Assembly: GCF_003688665.1 (NCBI RefSeq)
Contig: NZ_REFO01000011.1
Location: 124,001-188,000, forward strand
Length of the DNA: 64,000 nt
Source: Hydrogenothermus marinus
Lineage (GTDB): Bacteria; Aquificota; Aquificia; Aquificales; Hydrogenothermaceae
Direction of reading: 5' to 3'
Shown: piece after piece, positions 33,748 to 41,991 of the stretch
How positions within the stretch are numbered: position 1 is the first letter of the stretch
Layout: each line of letters starts with the position of its first letter
Notes under the pieces: generated by a model
The model's database searches: none
The model's input: the letters and a program-made list of their open reading frames with translations, nothing else
What the model was told of the DNA's origin: nothing
Position numbers and translations under genes: made by a program

Positions 33748-35355
33748 TTAAAAAAATTTGGAAATTTTAAACATTAATTTTGGAAAAAAACTTTCTTTTG
33801 CCAAGATTTTGTAAAATACCCATTTAATTTTATTAGGTTTTTCACCATTTATTTCTATATCAATAAAATGGGTTTTATATATAAATAGCCAACCAATTAT
33901 AAGAATAAGAAACATAATACCTAAGGATATAATAATAGATATATCTAAAGAAGCTACTTTATAAAATAATTTTGCGTTTTCACCATATAAAAACTTTTCA
34001 ATTAAACTACCAAAAAATTCATAAGTAAATACTACTAAAATAAATGAACTTAGAAGTCCAAATATAACCTTTAAAGAATCAGATTTGGAAACCTTAAAGA
34101 AAGATAGAAATAGTTGCGTACTTGTAAGCCATGCAAAAGCAAGTATTACTATTGCAGTATTAAAATAGAAAAATTCTTCACTGATAATAAATTTAATACC
34201 AGCAAATATTAGTACAGGTAATATAGTAAATAAAGCAATTATCCAATAAAAGTTCTTACTGTAATTAACCTTCTCTTCCCAAAAAACTTCATAGGATAAT
34301 TTTTTTGGTATATTTGGATCATGTCTTGCATAATGGATTAAACTCCCTGATTCTAAGAATAAAGATGCTTTAAAAATTCCATGAACCATAAGATGATAAA
34401 TTGCAAGACTAAAAGCTCCAATGCCTATTTCCATTATCATATATCCCATCTGACCAACAGTAGAATAACCAAGAGATCTTTTAATATCAGGAACTGCAAG
34501 CATTATAATAGATGCAAAAATAGCAGTAATAAGACCAAAAATAAAAGCTACATTTAAAACTGTTGGAGTTAGTAAAAGTAAAAATGCAAGCTTATTTAAT
34601 ACAATTCCTCCAACATTAACAACTCCTGCATGCATCAATGCAGATACAGGGGTTGGTGCAGAAGATGTATAAGGTAACCATATATGAAAAGGTATATTCG
34701 CTGATTTCATTAAGGCTGCAAAAAGAAATAAAAAACCTATTAAATATATTTCTATATTGCCTGAAAACCCATATTCATATCTTTCAAGCCATAATTTAGA
34801 AAGCTCTGTCAGATTAAATATGCCAAAAGTTTTATATACTAATATAATACCTATAATAAAAAGAAAATCTGCCAACTTATGAATTAGAATAGTCCAACTT
34901 CCAAACTTAACAGTTTGTTTATCTTCAATCTTAAATGATACAAGGAAGTACAGAGTTAAACTCATTATTTGCCAAGCAATAGCAAGTACAATTATATTAT
35001 TACTCATAATAAGAAGATATATAGCAGCAAATATAAAATTTAATAAGATATAAAATCTTTTAAACCCTTTTTCATCCCACATATATTTAGCACTATACTT
35101 TCTTATAACAATACCTAAAATAGCTACATATACAACTAAAATAGAAGCCATTTCATTAAATATTAATAAATCTCCAAATCCATAAATATTTTTTTGATTG
35201 GCTATTACATAATAGGCCCCTGCAATTCCTAAAACAGCAATTAAAAAGGAAAAATACATACTAATTTTTGAAATAGCTTCTTTGCTATTAATAAAGGAAA
35301 TTAAGAAAGCTATAATAACAGGTATAAATGGTATTAATAACACAGTTTTTTCCAT
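33748..35355 (-). CDS. dabB: DabB, proton-antiporter-like membrane subunit (NuoL/MrpA-like)
   Basis: A 535-aa membrane protein with ~14 helices and the Proton_antipo_M signature: K217 in MKSANIPFHIWLPYTSS, then APTPVSALMHAGVVN. In TM5 the motif AWQIMSLTLYFLV has Gln129 where NuoL and MrpA have the key Glu. DabB is the membrane partner that couples DabA to an ion gradient. Its place directly upstream of the DUF2309 gene marks it as DabB and not a Complex I subunit. GAGG precedes the ATG; tandem palindromes stand 57-113 bases upstream of it. Confidence 0.9.
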   Translation of the reverse strand: MEKTVLLIPFIPVIIAFLISFINSKEAISKISMYFSFLIAVLGIAGAYYVIANQKNIYGFGDLLIFNEMASILVVYVAILGIVIRKYSAKYMWDEKGFKRFYILLNFIFAAIYLLIMSNNIIVLAIAWQIMSLTLYFLVSFKIEDKQTVKFGSWTILIHKLADFLFIIGIILVYKTFGIFNLTELSKLWLERYEYGFSGNIEIYLIGFLFLFAALMKSANIPFHIWLPYTSSAPTPVSALMHAGVVNVGGIVLNKLAFLLLLTPTVLNVAFIFGLITAIFASIIMLAVPDIKRSLGYSTVGQMGYMIMEIGIGAFSLAIYHLMVHGIFKASLFLESGSLIHYARHDPNIPKKLSYEVFWEEKVNYSKNFYWIIALFTILPVLIFAGIKFIISEEFFYFNTAIVILAFAWLTSTQLFLSFFKVSKSDSLKVIFGLLSSFILVVFTYEFFGSLIEKFLYGENAKLFYKVASLDISIIISLGIMFLILIIGWLFIYKTHFIDIEINGEKPNKIKWVFYKILAKESFFPKLMFKISKFF

Positions 35356-35411
35356 TTCAACCTCAAAATTTTTTATTGAAGAAATTTTAGTTAAAAATAC
35401 AACAAAAACAT

Positions 35412-35468
35412 AAAATATAACGCTGTTTTATTTTAAATTTATTGTAAAATATAACAATGTTTTATTTT
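35412..35468. promoter_or_regulatory. Two tandem 23-bp imperfect palindromes in the dabB/por intergenic region (putative operator)
   Basis: Copy 1 (35412-35434) and copy 2 (35446-35468) each read AAAATATAAC, three variable bases (GCT or AAT), then GTTTTATTTT. The half-sites are inverted repeats with one mismatch, and the copies are identical outside the three central bases. Their spacing of 34 bp puts them on roughly the same helix face. The layout suggests a dimeric regulator binding twice. In such AT-rich DNA chance cannot be fully excluded. Confidence 0.5.
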
Positions 35469-35528
35469 GTGATATTAATCATTTTTTAAATGTTAACATA
35501 CCTTTATTGTAAGGTAAAAGTTATTAAG

Positions 35529-35557
35529 TTGAATTAAGATAAATTTTAATTTATTAT
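35529..35557 (+). promoter_or_regulatory. Probable sigma-70-type promoter of the por operon
   Basis: TTGAAT (35529-35534) and TATTAT (35552-35557) are 17 bases apart, 38 bases before the first por ATG. The tandem palindromes end about 60 bases upstream of the -35 box, a position suited to an activator. Confidence 0.45.
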
Positions 35558-35595
35558 TAATTACTAACTAAAAATTTATATTTTAGGAGGATAAA

Positions 35596-36168
35596 ATGGC
35601 AAAGTTAGGACCAGCACACTACTCGCCTTATCCAGTAGCAGTGTATGAAGGAGTTTTAAATCCACCTCAAGGAAAAGCTCTTTTATTTGATAAGGTAGTA
35701 GATAAAGAAACAGCAATGAGAGAAGCTGCTAAAGCTATGTTAACAAGAGAAAACCCAACAATATTTGTTGGACCACTTGTATTATATGCATGGAATGAAG
35801 ATGCAGAAAAAAAAGCTAAATTAGTTAAAGAAATGGCAGAAGTTTTAAATGCAAGAATAATTCCTATGTATGATTATAGACCAAAATATCCAAAAGTTGA
35901 TCCTGAAGTAGAAATAAATCCTAACCATCCTAATCTAACTATTTGGCAAAATAATATAAAGGCTTGTATTTTTATAGGTGTTCATGATCATTATGCAAGT
36001 GTTGCTTTAAAAATAATAAGATGTGAAACAGACTGTTTTACTATAAGTTTAGATACTCCAAGTGGTCATGAAGATGCAATGATTACTATAAGAAGTACAG
36101 ATGTAGAAGATTTAGAAAAATTTATAGAAATAGCAAAAGAAGTAAAAAAAGAGCTAGGATTAGCTTAA
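35596..36168 (+). CDS. 2-oxoacid:ferredoxin oxidoreductase, epsilon/PorE-type accessory subunit
   Basis: The 190-aa protein is the first gene of a four-gene oxidoreductase operon. Sequence such as AAKAMLTRENPTIFVGPLVLYAW resembles the epsilon-subunit fold of CO dehydrogenase/acetyl-CoA synthase, which is also what the small extra subunit of Hydrogenobacter-type pyruvate synthase looks like. It has no ferredoxin cysteine motifs (only three scattered Cys). The role is probably structural or subunit-docking. AGGAGG is well placed before the ATG; the alpha subunit follows after 24 bases. Confidence 0.75.
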   Translation: MAKLGPAHYSPYPVAVYEGVLNPPQGKALLFDKVVDKETAMREAAKAMLTRENPTIFVGPLVLYAWNEDAEKKAKLVKEMAEVLNARIIPMYDYRPKYPKVDPEVEINPNHPNLTIWQNNIKACIFIGVHDHYASVALKIIRCETDCFTISLDTPSGHEDAMITIRSTDVEDLEKFIEIAKEVKKELGLA

Positions 36169-36192
36169 CATAAAACATAGGAGGTTTTTATT

Positions 36193-37383
36193 ATGGAAAC
36201 AATAAAAAATAAATCACAAACAAATAGAGCAGGTCAAAAGATAGTTTCTCCAGATTATCTTTTATTTGAAGCTCCAAGAACAAAACATTTTATGACTGGC
36301 TCAGAGGTAACAAAAGAAGCAGTAAAAAGAGCTTCAGTAGATGCATCTGTTTCATATCCTATTACACCACAGTCTGAAGCAGCTCACTTAATTGGGGAAC
36401 TTTGGGCAGAAGGATATGTAGGTGTATATTTCAGAGGTGAAAATGAGTTTGGTGTTATGTCAGAAGTTGTTGGATGTTCAATAGCAGGTGGAAGAACAAT
36501 TACAACAACTTCTGGACCAGGTACTCTTAGAGCTTTTGAAAACTTTCCAATGTGGGCAGGTACAAGAGCTCCTATGCAGCTTGTTTTAATGGCAAGAGGA
36601 GTAAACTCACCGCTTACTATACAGCCAGATAACCTGGAAGTAGGATTTTTATTAGATACAGGTTGCATGATCTGGTATGCAGAAAATGTTCAAGAATTAT
36701 TTGATATGATCCTTGCAGGATTTGTTGTTGCAGAACAACCTGATGTACATGTTCCTGTAATTACAGCTGTTGACGGATTTTTTGTTTCACATACAAGAGA
36801 AGCAGTATATCTTCCACCAGATGATATAGCATTACCACCGTATGATCCATATAAATCTCCTATGCCTGTAATAGACAATGAAATTCCTCCGGGAAGATTT
36901 TTAAGAGATCCATTTGTTATGAAATCTAATTACACATCTTATGCAACTCATGCAAGCTGGCAATGGGAAGTAAGATCGGCTATAGAGAGATCAAGACCTT
37001 ATGCTAAACATTACCTTAAAGGTCTTACTGAAGAGTTTGGTGATAAAGATGCTGAAATAGTATTTGTAGCAGCAGGTACAGCAGCAGCTCAATCAAAAGA
37101 AGCAGTTAGACTTTTAGAAGCAGAAGAAGGTATAAAAGCAAAAGTTGTTAAACTTAAAACAATAAGACCTTTCCCTTATAAAGAATTAGAAGAAGCAGTT
37201 AAAAATGCTAAATATATATTTGTTCCAGAATTTAACGTTGTTGGATGGCTTGAAAGAGAAGTTAGAAAAGCTCTTTATAAAAAATCTAATGCAGAAATTA
37301 TTGGTACACCAAGAGTTGCTGGTGGTATGACAATGCCTAAAGAAGCAATTGTAAAAGAAGTTTTAGAATTTATAAGAAAGTAA
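36193..37383 (+). CDS. porA: 2-oxoacid:ferredoxin oxidoreductase alpha subunit (pyruvate synthase type)
   Basis: The 396-aa alpha subunit carries the pyrimidine-binding half of the TPP site: TGSEVTKEAVKRA, SYPITPQSEAAHLIGELW, ENEFGVMSEVVGCSIAGGRT and TTSGPGTLRAFENFP. Together with beta and gamma it would fix CO2 onto acetyl-CoA (pyruvate synthase) or succinyl-CoA (2-oxoglutarate synthase) in the reductive TCA cycle; the sequence does not decide between them for me. AGGAGG lies before the ATG. Confidence 0.88.
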   Translation: METIKNKSQTNRAGQKIVSPDYLLFEAPRTKHFMTGSEVTKEAVKRASVDASVSYPITPQSEAAHLIGELWAEGYVGVYFRGENEFGVMSEVVGCSIAGGRTITTTSGPGTLRAFENFPMWAGTRAPMQLVLMARGVNSPLTIQPDNLEVGFLLDTGCMIWYAENVQELFDMILAGFVVAEQPDVHVPVITAVDGFFVSHTREAVYLPPDDIALPPYDPYKSPMPVIDNEIPPGRFLRDPFVMKSNYTSYATHASWQWEVRSAIERSRPYAKHYLKGLTEEFGDKDAEIVFVAAGTAAAQSKEAVRLLEAEEGIKAKVVKLKTIRPFPYKELEEAVKNAKYIFVPEFNVVGWLEREVRKALYKKSNAEIIGTPRVAGGMTMPKEAIVKEVLEFIRK

Positions 37384-37400
37384 ACAGGAGGTAATTTAAT

Positions 37401-38261
37401 ATGTCAATGAAAATATATCAATTAAATGAAGAATTTAGGAATATTGTTCCTCAAGAGATAGTAGCACTTCAAGAAAATGCTACTTGGGGAAATCCAAAAA
37501 GAGGAGTTATGGACCTTCCTGTATCAAAAGAGCTTCTTGAAGAACACTCTCTTTGTGCAGGTTGCCCTGAATCAGCAGCTTTAAGATATATATTAGCATC
37601 TTTACCAAATCCAGAGGATACAATTATTGTTAATTCAACAGGATGTACTTCTTTAATGTTCCCACATATTGCACTTCATACGGTTCACTCACTTTTCGGA
37701 AACCAAAACTCAGTAGCTACAGGAATTAAAAGAACTTTAGAATGGAGATTCCCTGATAAAACTAAAGATGTTGTTGTTCTTGCTGGTGATGGTGCAACAG
37801 TTGATATTGGTCTTGATTACACATTACAATCATTCTTCAGACAAGAAAAAATAACTACAATATGTTTTGATAACGAAGTTTATGCAAATACAGGTGGGCA
37901 AGAATCAGGATTAACACCTAAGGGACATGTATTTAAAATGGCTCCAAAAGGAAAGCAGTTTGAAAAGGTTCCTATGTGGCAATTAGCTATAGATTCAGGC
38001 TGTCATTATGTTGCAAGACTTACAGTTTCATCTCCAAAAAGAGTTGAGAAAGTAATAAAAGAAGCTATTTATGTAGCAAGAGAAGTTGGTCCTACGTATG
38101 TTCACCTTTATACTCCATGTATACTTGAAATTGGATTAAACTCTGATGATGGATTGGAAGAAATGAGAGGAAGAGATAAAGAAAGATTTAAATTCTTTGA
38201 ATATAAATCTCCTGAAGCTGAAGAAGTTATTAAGAAATACAAAGAGGAGGGCTTGTTATAA
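37401..38261 (+). CDS. porB: 2-oxoacid:ferredoxin oxidoreductase beta subunit
   Basis: The 286-aa beta subunit has the TPP-Mg site VVLAGDGATVDIGL...DNEVYANTGGQ and cysteines for a [4Fe-4S] cluster (CAGCPESAALR near residues 52-55, CTS..., and TPCILEIG). It transfers electrons from the TPP intermediate to ferredoxin, or takes them from it in the reductive direction. AGGAGG precedes the ATG; its stop overlaps the gamma-subunit start by one base. Confidence 0.9.
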   Translation: MSMKIYQLNEEFRNIVPQEIVALQENATWGNPKRGVMDLPVSKELLEEHSLCAGCPESAALRYILASLPNPEDTIIVNSTGCTSLMFPHIALHTVHSLFGNQNSVATGIKRTLEWRFPDKTKDVVVLAGDGATVDIGLDYTLQSFFRQEKITTICFDNEVYANTGGQESGLTPKGHVFKMAPKGKQFEKVPMWQLAIDSGCHYVARLTVSSPKRVEKVIKEAIYVAREVGPTYVHLYTPCILEIGLNSDDGLEEMRGRDKERFKFFEYKSPEAEEVIKKYKEEGLL

Positions 38262-38977
38262 TGCAAAGACAATTACTTAGTATAAGAATGCCTGCTCTTG
38301 GTGGGCAAGGTGCTGTTACTGCTGCTCATATTATAGCTACTGCTGCATCTTATGAAGGATATCATGCTATTTCAAATCCATTCTTTGGTGCAGAAAAAAG
38401 AATGGCTCCTTCTGAAAGTTATGCAAGATTAGGAATTATTCCTATCTATGATAGAGGAGAAGTTGTTTATCCTGATGTAATTATGGTATTCCACCCACAA
38501 GTTATTACTATGGGTAAATCTTACACTATGCCTTTCTATTCAGGTATTAAGAAAAACGGATTAATTCTTATAAATAGTGAAGAAAACTTATTAAATGCAG
38601 AAGATGCTCAATTCCTTGAAAGCTTAAATGTAAAAGTTTTAACTAAGGACTTTACAAAATTTGCAGTAGAGTTAGCAGGCACAGAACTTGCTACTAATAT
38701 GGCAATGCTTGGAGCTTTATTTGGAGCAATAGGTGTTGTAAGTAAAGAATCTATTGAACAAGGTATTAAAGATAGATTCTTGAAAAAATATGTTGCATCT
38801 GGTGGTACTGCTACTCTTGATTCTGCTATTGAAAGAAAGTTCAAAAAGAAACTTGAATTAATTGAGAAAAACCTTGCAACTGCATCTGCAGCTTATGATC
38901 TTGCAAGAGAATGGGCTATAAACAATGGATTAGAACCTTTCTTACCACCACCTCCACAAGAGGAAAAAGTAGCTTAA
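38261..38977 (+). CDS. porG: 2-oxoacid:ferredoxin oxidoreductase gamma subunit
   Basis: A 238-aa protein with the gamma-domain signature MPALGGQGAVTAAHIIATAA and the following NPFFGAEKRMAPSESYARLG, which contacts CoA. It is coupled to beta by a TAATG overlap with GGAGGG upstream. It closes the operon ahead of a strong terminator. No delta (2x[4Fe-4S] ferredoxin-type) subunit gene is present on either side. Confidence 0.9.
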   Translation: MQRQLLSIRMPALGGQGAVTAAHIIATAASYEGYHAISNPFFGAEKRMAPSESYARLGIIPIYDRGEVVYPDVIMVFHPQVITMGKSYTMPFYSGIKKNGLILINSEENLLNAEDAQFLESLNVKVLTKDFTKFAVELAGTELATNMAMLGALFGAIGVVSKESIEQGIKDRFLKKYVASGGTATLDSAIERKFKKKLELIEKNLATASAAYDLAREWAINNGLEPFLPPPPQEEKVA

Positions 38978-38988
38978 TATAAAAGCAA

Positions 38989-39014
38989 AAGCCTCCTTTT
39001 TGGAGGCTTATTTT
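38989..39014. terminator. Bidirectional terminator between the por operon and queE
   Basis: AAGCCTCC (38989-38996) and GGAGGCTT (39002-39009) enclose a TTTTT loop, with ATTTT after. The stem overlaps the queE stop codon on the minus strand. Confidence 0.8.
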
Positions 39015-39652
39015 ACTTCAAAAATTTTATGATATTGAGGAATAATTCTAACTTCTATATTTTTTTCTAAAAGTTTTTTTTGTAAATCTCTGGATTTTTT
39101 AAACATCTCTTTTTTATTATCTTCAGGCTGTAAAATTATAGGGATATCATTTAAATGAATATCTTTAAATTTTAATATATCTTCTATTTTTAATAAATTA
39201 TCTACAACAAATTTTAATTCTTTTATATAAGGTAAAAGCTTATCATTTATATAAAAATTATTAAAAGGTTTTGGAGAACAAACTATATGGATATTTTTAT
39301 TATATCTTTTGTAAAGAACTGATATTATGTTTCTAAATAAAGTGCCATTAGTCTCAATAATAACAAAATATCCTTCTTCTAAAAGAGTTTTAAATAATAA
39401 ATCAAAACCTTCATTATATAAAGGCTCTCCTCCAGTAAGACATACTTTTTTGTTTTTAAAAAATTTAATAACTTTTAAAATTTCATTAATATCCATTAAT
39501 TTATAATTTTCTGTATCATATGAGTATTTAGTATCACACCAGGAACATCTTAAATTGCAACCTTCAAGTCTTATAAAAGAAACAGGATAGCCAACAAGAC
39601 TACCTTCACCTTCTATAGAATCAAATATCTCTATAATTTTTATTTTTGCCAT
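39008..39652 (-). CDS. queE: 7-carboxy-7-deazaguanine synthase QueE (radical SAM)
   Basis: The 214-aa radical SAM enzyme converts 6-carboxytetrahydropterin to 7-carboxy-7-deazaguanine for queuosine synthesis. The cluster motif is GCNLRCSWCDTKYS (CxxxCxxC) after FDSIEGEGSLVGYPVSFIRLE, and LTGGEPL follows. Its ATG overlaps the folE stop by one base. folE supplies the dihydroneopterin triphosphate that feeds the same pathway; a PTPS-family gene lies at 47.1 kb, and queC is not here. Confidence 0.92.
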   Translation of the reverse strand: MAKIKIIEIFDSIEGEGSLVGYPVSFIRLEGCNLRCSWCDTKYSYDTENYKLMDINEILKVIKFFKNKKVCLTGGEPLYNEGFDLLFKTLLEEGYFVIIETNGTLFRNIISVLYKRYNKNIHIVCSPKPFNNFYINDKLLPYIKELKFVVDNLLKIEDILKFKDIHLNDIPIILQPEDNKKEMFKKSRDLQKKLLEKNIEVRIIPQYHKIFEVK

Positions 39653-40215
39653 TAATATTTTTTATGAGAATTTATAAGATTTAAAAACTCATTTCTTGTT
39701 TTTTCATTTTCCATAAAAATTCCTGTAAGTTTGCTTGTTACAGTATAAGAAGTTGGATTTTTTACTCCTCTCATTGACATACAAAGATGCTCTGCTTCCA
39801 TTACAACAGCTACACCTTTTGGATTTAGCTCTTTTTCTAAAAATTCTGCTATTTGGCCTGTTAATCTTTCTTGAACTTGAGGTCTATATGAAAACTTATT
39901 TACAACTCTTACAAGTTTTGAAAGTCCACAAACTTTTCCATCTGGAATATATGCAATATGAGCTTTTCCAAAAAATGGTAAAAGATGATGCTCACAAAGA
40001 GAGTAAAACTGAATATCTTTCACAACAACCATTTCATTATAATTTCCTATATCTTCAAAAACAGTCATATTAAAATTTTCATAAGATTTAAACTCTTTCC
40101 AAAGTCTTACTATTCTATCTGGTGTTTCTTTTAGTCCTTCTCTATCTGGATCTTCTCCAATAGCCTCTAAAAATAATCTAATAGATTCTTTTAACTTTTT
40201 TTCATCTATGCTCAT
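39652..40215 (-). CDS. folE: GTP cyclohydrolase I
   Basis: The 187-aa enzyme turns GTP into dihydroneopterin triphosphate, the branch point to folate and queuosine. The zinc ligands are in [19 protein letters not shown] and in [24 protein letters not shown] is also conserved. AGGAGT precedes the ATG. It lies in a tight run CoA-binding protein-folE-queE, so its product is probably shared by both pathways. Confidence 0.95.
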   Translation of the reverse strand: MSIDEKKLKESIRLFLEAIGEDPDREGLKETPDRIVRLWKEFKSYENFNMTVFEDIGNYNEMVVVKDIQFYSLCEHHLLPFFGKAHIAYIPDGKVCGLSKLVRVVNKFSYRPQVQERLTGQIAEFLEKELNPKGVAVVMEAEHLCMSMRGVKNPTSYTVTSKLTGIFMENEKTRNEFLNLINSHKKY

Positions 40216-40226
40216 TAATTACTCCT

Positions 40227-40643
40227 TTATAAAAGTTTTTGACATTCTACTTTCATACATTTTCCAACTATAACATTATAGCCTTCTTTATCAAGCTCTT
40301 TAACAACTTCTTCATTAACAGTACCTGGTTGAAACCAAAAGGTTTTAAATCCTTTTTTCTTTGCCTCTTCTGCTGTAAATTTAACATCAGCAGGCCTTCT
40401 AAAAACATCAACTATATCAATATCAACAAGTATATCAAGTAAAGATTTATAAACAGGTCTTCCAAGTATTTCTTGTCCTGCATATTTTGGATTTACAAAG
40501 TAAATATTAAATCCATAATTTTTAACAACCTCTGAAACAAAATAACTTGGTTTTGAAGGATTAGTTGATATACCAACTACTGCAACATTTTTACTTTCTT
40601 TTAATATTTTCTTTATATCTTCATCTTTCTCTATAATAGGCAT
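40227..40643 (-). CDS. CoA-binding domain protein (YccU/COG1832 family)
   Basis: A ~138-aa Rossmann-fold protein: VAVVGISTNPSKPSYFV, INPKY-like VNPKYAGQEILGRPVY, DIVDVFRRP and FWFQPGTVNEE are hallmarks of COG1832. Members bind CoA; a precise role is unknown. I chose the second ATG (after MP), because GAGGT lies seven bases before it but directly abuts the first one at 40649. It heads the folE-queE run. Confidence 0.85.
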   Translation of the reverse strand: MPIIEKDEDIKKILKESKNVAVVGISTNPSKPSYFVSEVVKNYGFNIYFVNPKYAGQEILGRPVYKSLLDILVDIDIVDVFRRPADVKFTAEEAKKKGFKTFWFQPGTVNEEVVKELDKEGYNVIVGKCMKVECQKLL

Positions 40644-40725
40644 TGGCATACCTCTTTTTTTAATATACTATAATTTTAGATATAATCATTTAAAATGATT
40701 TTTACCATAATATTATGGAGCAAAT

Positions 40726-41571
40726 ATGAAGCCAAAAGTAAAATCACCTTTATCTGAAGAAGTTACAAAAGTAAAAGTAATGTTAAGAAAATTGAATCTA
40801 AATACAGTATGCCAAGAAGCATCTTGCCCTAATATTGGTGAGTGTTATTCAAGAAAAACAGCAACTTTTATGATTATGGGAGATACCTGTACAAGAAACT
40901 GTCCTTATTGTGATGTAAGCCATGGAAGACCTAAACCATTAGATGAAAATGAGCCAGAAAATATAGCAAAAGCAGTAAAATATTTAGGACTTAAATATGT
41001 TGTAATTACTTCTGTAAATAGAGATGATCTTCCAGATGGAGGAGCCTCCCATTTTGCAAAAGTTGTAAATAAAGTAAGAGAATATTTTCCAGATTGTAAA
41101 ATAGAGGTTTTAATTCCTGATTTTTTAGGAAACTGGAATTCTTTAAAGATAGTAGCAGATAGCAAACCAGATGTAATAAATCATAATATAGAAACGGTTC
41201 CTTCTCTTTATAAAAAAGTAAGACATAGAGGAAATTATAAGCTTTCTTTACAGTTAATAAAGCAGATAAAAATATTAAATGAAAACATCATATCCAAATC
41301 AGGAATTATGGTTGGACTTGGAGAAACAAAAGAGGAAATAATTCAAGTAATGGAAGATTTAGTTGAGCATAACTGTGATATTTTAACTATAGGTCAATAT
41401 TTAAGACCTTCTAAAAATCATTTACCTGTTGAAAAGTTTTATACTAAAGAAGAGTTTGAAGAGTTAAAAGAGATAGGTTATAAAATAGGTTTTAAAGAGG
41501 TTTATAGTGGACAGCTTGTTAGAAGTTCATACCATGCAGATGAAGTTTTTAATAATTTAAAGGAAGGATAA
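40726..41571 (+). CDS. lipA: Lipoyl synthase
   Basis: The 281-aa radical SAM enzyme inserts two sulfurs into octanoyl chains on lipoyl domains. Both clusters are visible: auxiliary CQEASCPNIGEC and radical SAM CTRNCPYCD; the C-terminal RSSYHADE is the lipoyl-specific Arg-Ser-Ser motif. TATGGAG is a usable binding site. The next gene follows after one base. The natural targets here would be glycine cleavage H or oxoacid dehydrogenase E2 proteins. Confidence 0.96.
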   Translation: MKPKVKSPLSEEVTKVKVMLRKLNLNTVCQEASCPNIGECYSRKTATFMIMGDTCTRNCPYCDVSHGRPKPLDENEPENIAKAVKYLGLKYVVITSVNRDDLPDGGASHFAKVVNKVREYFPDCKIEVLIPDFLGNWNSLKIVADSKPDVINHNIETVPSLYKKVRHRGNYKLSLQLIKQIKILNENIISKSGIMVGLGETKEEIIQVMEDLVEHNCDILTIGQYLRPSKNHLPVEKFYTKEEFEELKEIGYKIGFKEVYSGQLVRSSYHADEVFNNLKEG

Positions 41572-41572
41572 T

Positions 41573-41980
41573 ATGGAATTTCAACCTCATCATGTTGCTT
41601 TAACTGTTTCCAATATAGAAAAAACTATAGAGTTTTACAAAAAATTTGGCTTTAAAGAAGTTATAAGATGGAAAGCAGAAGATAATAGCCTAATTGTTGT
41701 TCATTTAAAGCTAAATAATTTTATTTTAGAGCTTTTTTCTTTTAAAGATGTAAAAGAAGGTGCAGTAGAAAAAGAGCTTTTTGAGGATTTAAAACATAAA
41801 GGATATAGACATTTTGCTTTAAAAGTTGTAAATTTAGAAGAGGTATCTTCCAAACTGAAAGAAAAAGGAATAATTCCAATAAATAAAATAAACTTAGGGA
41901 AAACAGGAATTAAATACTTTTTTGTAAAAGACCCAGAAGGAAACTTTTTAGAAATAGTAGAAGACAAAAGAAAGTTTTAG
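41573..41980 (+). CDS. Glyoxalase/VOC-family protein
   Basis: A 135-aa protein of the vicinal-oxygen-chelate fold with two beta-alpha-beta-beta-beta units: HHVALTVSNIEKTIEFYKKF at the start and YFFVKDPEGNFLEIVED at the end. Candidate metal ligands are His near residue 5, Glu in the FILELF strand, a mid-protein His (RHFALKV) and the final Glu. The substrate is unknown; lactoylglutathione lyase or a dioxygenase/isomerase are options. It is tightly linked to lipA. Confidence 0.8.
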   Translation: MEFQPHHVALTVSNIEKTIEFYKKFGFKEVIRWKAEDNSLIVVHLKLNNFILELFSFKDVKEGAVEKELFEDLKHKGYRHFALKVVNLEEVSSKLKEKGIIPINKINLGKTGIKYFFVKDPEGNFLEIVEDKRKF

Positions 41981-41991
41981 GAGGAGTAGCC

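Noticed and set aside
33748-35355. Complex I subunit NuoL
   Set aside because: The motifs fit the antiporter family, but the direct link with a DUF2309 gene and the absence of other nuo genes mark it as DabB.
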